64,000 bases of DNA, taken from positions 12,413 through 76,412 of the forward strand of contig NW_019775619.1 of assembly GCF_001039355.2 (NCBI RefSeq). The letters are read 5' to 3'. Below, piece by piece: positions 57,983 through 64,000 of this stretch. The notes below the pieces were generated by a model. That model was given only the letters and a program-made list of their open reading frames with translations, was not told the DNA's origin and did not search any database. The stretch is from Lingula anatina (taxonomy: Eukaryota > Brachiopoda > Lingulata > Lingulida > Lingulidae). Both the position numbers and the translations under genes were made by a program. The first letter of the stretch is position 1. The number at the start of each line of letters is the position of its first letter.

Positions 57983-58100
57983 ATTGTTTTTTTTTTATTG
58001 ACATCACAAAACAAAACATACATTTTTCACACTAAACACATATTACAACATATATGCAACAGACACAAACTAGCATACAGTAGTCTCATTGGACATTAAC
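57983..58100 (-). other. Possible 3' end of a retrocopy on the minus strand
   Basis: On the minus strand the sequence reads TGTGATGTCAATAAAAAAAA, that is a polyadenylation-like signal running into poly-A, with a 97-codon ORF (58070-58363) upstream of it. It could be the tail of a retrotransposon or processed copy; no protein family is recognised. Confidence 0.2.
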
Positions 58101-58600
58101 AGCACAAGGGAGTGACAGAATACGTTGCACAAAATAGCAGAAGTAATAGTATACAATACACATAACACAAACTGATTAACATATATCGTAACATATAAAC
58201 AAACAAACCAGCTTATTGTTGTTGTTGTTATGTTTGATGATGTTAACCTATTTTTGGACGAGGTGAGATTACCAAACCAACCGTACAGAAGAAACGCTAA
58301 TGGAACATTTAAGTTTAAAAACCCAGCTACATTATGAATGTTACTTGGGGCCAATATAAGCATTGGGTTACCGAGCTATCAGACACTCCGGCGTTGTTTT
58401 AATGACTTTTAGCTGTTGGGTGGTCGATTATCACCTTGTTGCCTTAATGTACTGGCTGTTAATTTGGTTTGTTTTGTTACTGTAATCTATTCAAGGTAAA
58501 AGGGGGGAAACAGCGCTCGTCTCACCTTGTTGGTCATGGAAGTGCAGGGAAACACCTTGAAGTGTGTGTTATTTTCCAATAACTCCTTAACAGTGGGGGT

Positions 58601-58775
58601 GCAGTGTGACATGTAGGTTATAGTCTTAAGAATGGAAGTCCGGGCTCCCATATGATTAGTACAGGTTAGGGTTAGTTGGAATATTGGGGTTAGTATATGG
58701 GACGAAATGTCACCTGTACAAAGTAATGGGAAGCGGACTACGGTTCCTAGCAGACTAACATTCCTGTCACACTGC
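58601..58775 (+). mobile_element. Family D TIR element, copy 2
   Basis: Ends GCAGTGTGACATGTAGGTTA and the complement GCAGTGTGACAGGAATGTTA. The interior GAATGGAAGTCCGGGCTCCC and CACCTGTACAAAGTAATGGG are shared with copy 1. About 175 bp. Confidence 0.85.
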
Positions 58776-58995
58776 TTGACTTTTAAGCATTGTCCTTCAT
58801 TTATGCTAGCCATGTGTATACAAAAGAAGCCAAGTTGAGTAAAGCAGGTAGGTGGGTGGCAAAGACCAGAATGGGCCTTAGAAGAATATAACGCTGAAAC
58901 CCTAAGCCCACCCCCTCCTCCAACAATTCACGTTTTACCACGGAACGATTCTTAAAACACAATGTATAGATCAACTCAGAACTTTACCGCGTATT

Positions 58996-59089
58996 GGTGT
59001 GACAGGGATAGTACGAGTTAGGGTTAGTCGAAGTACAGAGAGCATGTGTACAAAGTGTACAAAGTTTACAAAGCTATCCCTGTCAAAGT
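58996..59089 (+). mobile_element. Family D TIR element, short copy 3
   Basis: Begins GGTGTGACAGGGATAGTACG, includes AGTTAGGGTTAG, and ends GCTATCCCTGTCAAAGTG, a shortened copy about 94 bp long. Inside, GTACAAAGT is repeated three times. Confidence 0.6.
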
Positions 59090-59136
59090 GTGGTCTTCTC
59101 TTTGCCATCGTCTTCAGCAGGGTGTGTCCAAACCTG

Positions 59137-60102
59137 GGCCCGGTTTCATCAAGGCTGGATAGGCTATCTTGTGGATAACACTATCCATGGTATAAATCTC
59201 TTATTCTCTGGATAGTTATCCTCTGTATAAATTTGTGTTTCATAAAGGCTGGATAAAGAGCATGACAGTAATACAATGGATAACAATTTATCCAATATCA
59301 TATTTGGAAAAAGACATTCACATAATGCAGTTGGTTGGTATAAACATTATAAAAGCCATGATAGTTGCTAACAAAAAGTGATCTATACCATATTTGGAAA
59401 ATAAATAACCCATAATAAACAATATTCTAAGTATATTTCAAGATGGTACATTCATTAAAATAATGGGGAAAACATCTACAGGATATTTTAGTGTCAGTGT
59501 CAAAAACACATCACATTGCATTAGTTGTGCCTCATGCAATGTTAACACAGATTTGCAGTTGAAGGGCAAGGTCGTGACATACTTTCTAACAAAATGGCTG
59601 ACTTGGAACATTTGGCAGATTCAATTTCTGTCAGAAGCAGTGTAGACATTTTTCGTCGATTTTAAAGGTATGTTTTAGTAAAATAAAGATATTGGTCTCT
59701 CACAGAGATTGCATGGGTTTTGTTCGTAGCAGGCGCGATGTCAACTTTGATAAAGTCTGTTATGTAATCTAATGATTCAGCATCACTTAAATCATCAAAA
59801 GCAAACATACATTTTCTAAAATTCTCTTTCTAATCTAATTCTAATTCTACGCCTGTGTATTCTCATAGGATTTACTCCTAAAGCAAGCAGGTTCGCCATT
59901 TTTGATGATTTAACAGCATGATAGCAGATTTATCCCACCTATTTCGAGCGGACAACTTTATCCTCTGGATAAGCTGATTTATCCCCTGGCTAACGCTATC
60001 CACTGTTGATGAAACGCACTATCCTCTGGACAGCTCTATCCAGAGGATAGCGGCCATTTTTATCCATAGGATAGCGCTATCCAGCCTTGATGAAACCGGG
60101 CC
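59137..60102. mobile_element. Family F TIR element, 966 bp
   Basis: Ends GGCCCGGTTTCATCAAGGCT then GGATAG, with its exact complement at the right. CTG flanks both sides (59134-59136 and 60103-60105), a possible 3-bp target duplication. Subterminal GGATA/TATCC words recur many times at both ends, as in transposase-binding regions. The interior is AT-rich without a transposase, so non-autonomous. A 3-bp duplication would fit PIF/Harbinger, but this is uncertain. Confidence 0.82.
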
Positions 60103-60363
60103 CTGGTGTCCAGCAAATGTGTGTAAAGATTTTTTCTTGGCAACACATGGTAATTTGGGTTAGGGTCAAATTTTAGTCATGCCACATTAGCTACCCTGAA
60201 AGCGTTGGTGCCGAAGTTTTCGACGAAGCCCATGTTGTAGTCCCTTGGTGATACTTAGTGTTGGCTATTTACGGTATTGTGGCTGCAGCCAGAAAATGAC
60301 CATAGTTCAGAAAGTACATTTCAAAATAGATGCTCTTTGATTCACTGCTGCGATCTCCAGCTA

Positions 60364-60598
60364 CAAACACTGGACAAAAGAAGTGTCACCCCCTGAATCA
60401 GAGTAATCAAAGTTATTAACCTGAAGAGGCAAGAAGAATGTCAGAATATCGATACAGTTGAATTATTCAGTCAGAGCCGTTTCTTTTGTGAAATTTGATG
60501 GTAATAAAATGATACCAGGAGCATATCATTCCACAGTCATTTATCTCCCCCCAAGTATTGGTTCAGTAGGGGTGACACTTCTATTGTCCAGTGTGTGG
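60364..60598 (-). mobile_element. Family E TIR element, copy 2
   Basis: Inverted relative to copy 1: ATGATACCAGGAGCATATCA and TATCTCCCCCCAAGTATTGG mirror the left part of copy 1. Ends are CAAACACTGGACAAAAGAAG and the complement CACACACTGGACAATAGAAG. Confidence 0.88.
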
Positions 60599-63500
60599 AC
60601 ACTTGGTACTCACCGCCGACAGGGACATGATACTAGTACACAAGTATATTTACTTTTGACCTTTTTTATTTACTTTATTTTTTTAAAGATAATGATGGCT
60701 GATATTTAATGATCATTTATAGAAGTTGCAAAATTGCACACAGTAGATTCCACGTTACTTGCCACCTTACAAGTGGAATGTCGCTAATGGAGAACTTCTG
60801 GAGACGACGTTTTTCATTGGAACATACCAGTATAGCCTATATTATAACTAATATCATTGAATATCATTGAATAACGGTCTCTCTCTCTCTCTCTCTCCCT
60901 CTCTCTCTCATGACGATTGTCACGAGATGGCACGCGTCTTTGTGTAGATATTGAATCCAATAAAACTGACAGACAATTGTAGCAGCGTTGGTCATTTGGA
61001 CGCTGTTTTTAGCTCTTTAGACCACTGTTGCAATGGTTTGGTAAATTTTGACTTGCAGGCGTACTATTATCACCATATGTTCTATTGAATAAAAGACGAC
61101 CACATCCTTGATTATCCATCACCGTTTCCAGAATGCCATGACATTTATGGATTTTTTGCAATTTCTGGGAACGGTGGGGTATTCAGTAATAATCATAACA
61201 CTCACGCCATGGGAGGACGGCCCGCAAGCCGGTGTGATTTGAAAACAAATCAGGATTGAAGGTCCATATAGCCTTGTGCTCGCCGAGGGATTCTGTTTTG
61301 ATTAAGGATCAAAAGATAGCTGAGGAAAATTGACAAATAATTCGATCCTTGTTGATCCTTTTTCGCAGAAGCTGTATGATGTTGTCTGAAGTGCACGCCT
61401 CCCGCTCGTGTGTGGAGATATCTTCTGATTTGTTGTATTAGAACACTGTTGGTTTATGCCAACAAAATGTAGCAAACCTGGAAGTGCTACTAATCTTACA
61501 ATATAATGCTATACTCTGTTGTCAGAAGTAATTTTGGAAGTATGACGTATGCCAGCCTCCTTGGCGGATTTATACTTCTTATGTGGATAAAAAAAGGCCA
61601 GAAAATTACTCGATGTGGAGCTTCCAAGCAGTGCGTCGGTCACTTAGGGGAAATATTTTCCTACTTTAAAAGCTTTATCTAATCCTATCTTCACTAACCC
61701 TTCCCCTGGATCTGATAAAACTAATGATACATTTAGTGCAGGGAAATTTATTTGCAGGCAAGCTTCACGTTAAGCAGAAAAAAAAGCTTACGTATTAGCG
61801 CTAATGGTGAATGTAATTAATATATCGTAATCCAGTGTTCCCTAACTTATCTGAACCCGTACATCGTGGAATAAATGGGAGAGACCGATCTATATCTTGT
61901 AAATGGTCCAGGTTACATCAGAATTACTTTTGCGATTTCGCCAATGAAGAGAAACCACTGCCTAATAACCCGTATTTAGTCGCGCGCAGACGCAGGCATT
62001 TAAAATAAATTTATAAAAATAAATAAATAAATAAAAATACAGGCCTTGCCTAAGCTAAACGTACCCCTCCCCACATACGCCTCATGAGTTCATACTGTAT
62101 GCCTGAGTCAGGGTGTGGTCTCAGCCTACGGACGGCTGGTGTAAAAATGCACAATATTTCAGTCAAATATCTGGCTCGGCGGACACAGGCAGTGCACTTA
62201 TCGTTCTCTGTCCTCAGTCTTTATTTAATTTGATTGCCGAACAACGCTTCAACGTGCACGCGTGCCATTACACTGAGCGGAAAATGAAGTCAAAGTAATA
62301 GTGTTTCCCCGTTGATTAATAATTATCGAAGGTTAAAATTGAAAGCACTTCCAGTCAGCGACGTAGGTGTGATATCGCACATGGGTCAGAGATTGGAACA
62401 CAATGGGGACATTTCGCCCAAGACTGAGTTCTACGCAAGTTCAAAGGTTTAATTTCGCACTTGTTTCTGCGTAGGGATGTATCGCTTACATTACCAAGTA
62501 CGAACCCGACAACATCAGTGGTCGTTAGTGTGTTGTTTGACATGGGTAAAATAATTCACTCCGGTTACAACGTGTTGTCTCTCTTTTCACGTGACATCAG
62601 GCCCTTAGTTCACATTTACAGTTATTCAAACACATAAAGAGCAAAAGTGCACTTAAGTCTTGCGGTCCAGACGAGAAGGATGTCACTTTCAGTGGCTGAA
62701 GAAAATATGATCACACCACTTCCAGGTGCTATTAGACCACTGGGGTAAACTGTCAGTGCCCATTATTTTTCAATCCCTCGTCCCTGTTAAAATTGCCTCA
62801 GATGGGTCGCGTGGGTGGACTGGATGTCTTAAGGGAGAACGCTGCGTTCCATCTTTGTAATTGCTCTGGTTAGGAAGGATTACAACACGGCGTGTGTCCT
62901 CACTAATGGCGGTTTCCATGGAAGTGCCTCTTCCATTTACAGCAGGCTGTACAGCACGCAGATACCTAGGGGGCGGAGAGCACGTGCAAGATGCAGAAAT
63001 AAATTTTTATTTCTCAAGTAATATCAATAAAATAATAAATATCAACATAATTTGAGTTATGCGAAATGTATAACAAAGGAGTGATCGGTTTTCAAATATC
63101 AAAAACGAATATTAGTTATAATTGTTATTATAATTTTCCAATGTGTCATTAGGATTTAGATTACTTGCATTTAAATTTACAAATTCTGTTGATGAAGAGG
63201 TTCGAAGGGGTCGCGGTGGTTCACATTATTCAAGAAAAGTGGCCAAGCCTTTGCAAGTAGCTTTAAATCTATTATATGTTAACACGCTGACTACATTTTG
63301 ACCTCTTCTCCACTCTTAGAGCAAATAATCACATCAGCGTTCCATATTGTCTAGAGATAGAATGTTGTCTTGGAAGCAGGCAAATGTTAACTTAATAAAG
63401 TATGGTGCTAGCTGACCTAACGGGACTGAACGGTCGTATTCTAAATATAAGTCTCTTTGTTACATATGAAACAGATAGTTGGAGGAGTTAAATACGATTC

Positions 63501-63811
63501 GCTTTGTTACTCTTAAATATACTCTAATCCTAAGACTTAAACTATTGAATCTTGAAAGAAATCAAATAAAGTATTGGAATATGACAGCCGTTGGAAATTT
63601 CTGAATATTAACCGTATATATCTTAGAGCTTCTTCCCAATTAAAATTGCTGTTGAGCAGAATATAGAAAAGCTGCTGATTATACGAACACGTTAGAAACA
63701 GGAGGAGGCGTGTTAATCTATAGCATTCAGCGAGAGTCACCGCTGGGGTGGATTGCTTTCCATAGAACGACAGTTCCAATGGGAATGGGCCCTTAGTCTA
63801 AAGGTCACTGT
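60599..63811. other. Long stretch without recognisable gene
   Basis: A CT tract (60881-60910) and an AAAT tract (62013-62037) are present. No exon can be supported. Confidence 0.5.
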
Positions 63812-64000
63812 GGGTTAGCGGTGTGACAGGAATGGTAGTCCTAGAAATGGAAGTACAGGTTCCCATATGATTAGTGCAGGTTAGGGTTAGCGGTGTGACA
63901 GGAATGGTAGTCCTAGGAATGGAAGTCCAGGTTCCCATATGATAAGCACAGGTTAGGGTTAGCGGTGTGACTGGAATGGTAGTCCTAGGAATGAATGTCC
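63812..64000 (+). repeat. 72-bp tandem array, cut by the window edge
   Basis: Units begin GGGTTAGCGGTGTGACAGGA at 63812, 63884 and 63956, exactly 72 bp apart, and continue through ATGGTAGTCCTAGGAATGGA to GGTTCCCATATGAT. The unit equals the left part of a family D element, so the array looks like a satellite made from that element. Confidence 0.92.

Noticed and set aside
63812-64000. TTAGGG words as telomeric repeat
   Set aside because: TTAGGGTTAG occurs once per 72-bp unit and also in dispersed family D copies, so it is part of that element and not telomeric DNA.
1-64000. CRISPR array, prophage or bacterial operon
   Set aside because: All tandem repeats lack CRISPR repeat-spacer structure and the gene structure is that of an animal.

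Overview
The window looks like nuclear DNA of a marine invertebrate, most likely a lophotrochozoan and perhaps a bivalve mollusc. The signs are one animal-type gene with twelve coding exons and GT-AG introns, very abundant microsatellites, many small inverted-repeat elements, and frequent TACATGTA-type palindromes. The taxon is an inference; no marker here fixes it. There is no sign of bacterial genes, operons or CRISPR.

Positions 416-454 (minus strand) hold a plausible first coding exon of a gene that runs off the left edge; its N-terminus resembles SEC62 but only 13 residues are visible. Positions 455-2992 are the spacer between this and the divergent next gene. They contain a near-perfect foldback element (1436-1925), one copy of a TIR repeat family (family D) and simple repeats.

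Positions 2999-9523 (plus strand) hold the only confidently identified host gene: a complete cationic amino acid transporter of the SLC7A1/2/3 (CAT) type with 12 coding exons, 1851 coding bases and 616 residues. All phases and splice sites agree. Introns 6 and 8 contain degenerate copies of the 3' end of the preceding exon, the intron 8 copy with an intact donor site. Intron 10 has a long GT tract beside its donor, and intron 11 has a 32-bp minisatellite close to its acceptor.

From 9524 to 64000 I see no convincing protein-coding gene. The region is an accumulation of short non-autonomous transposons and simple repeats. I could define these families by comparing copies within the window: A (TIR CAGGCCCGTAGCCAG, 4 copies, three interrupted or flanked by poly-G or poly-C), B (TIR near CAGGGGCGGATCCAG, 3 copies), C (200-bp elements with TAGATCGATCTA, 3 copies), D (TIR GTGTGACAGGAATG, 3 dispersed copies plus a 72-bp tandem array at the right edge), E (TIR CACTGGACAATAGAAG, 2 copies) and F (966-bp element with GGCCCGGTTTCATC ends). 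Larger structures are a 2361-bp element nested inside a family B copy with a TTTA target duplication (25517-27877), and a 1683-bp palindromic Tc1/mariner relic made of two head-to-head transposase remnants with TA flanks (42716-44398). There are also a 38-bp tandem array (22908-23362), a 260-bp direct duplication (51845-52365), and clusters of CRE-like and TCACRTGA octamers. Assembly gaps lie at G-homopolymers of family A and in a GT tract. A few candidate exons (EGF-like fragment near 16809, spliced short ORF 48161-49653, exon 30863-30928) are reported with low confidence.
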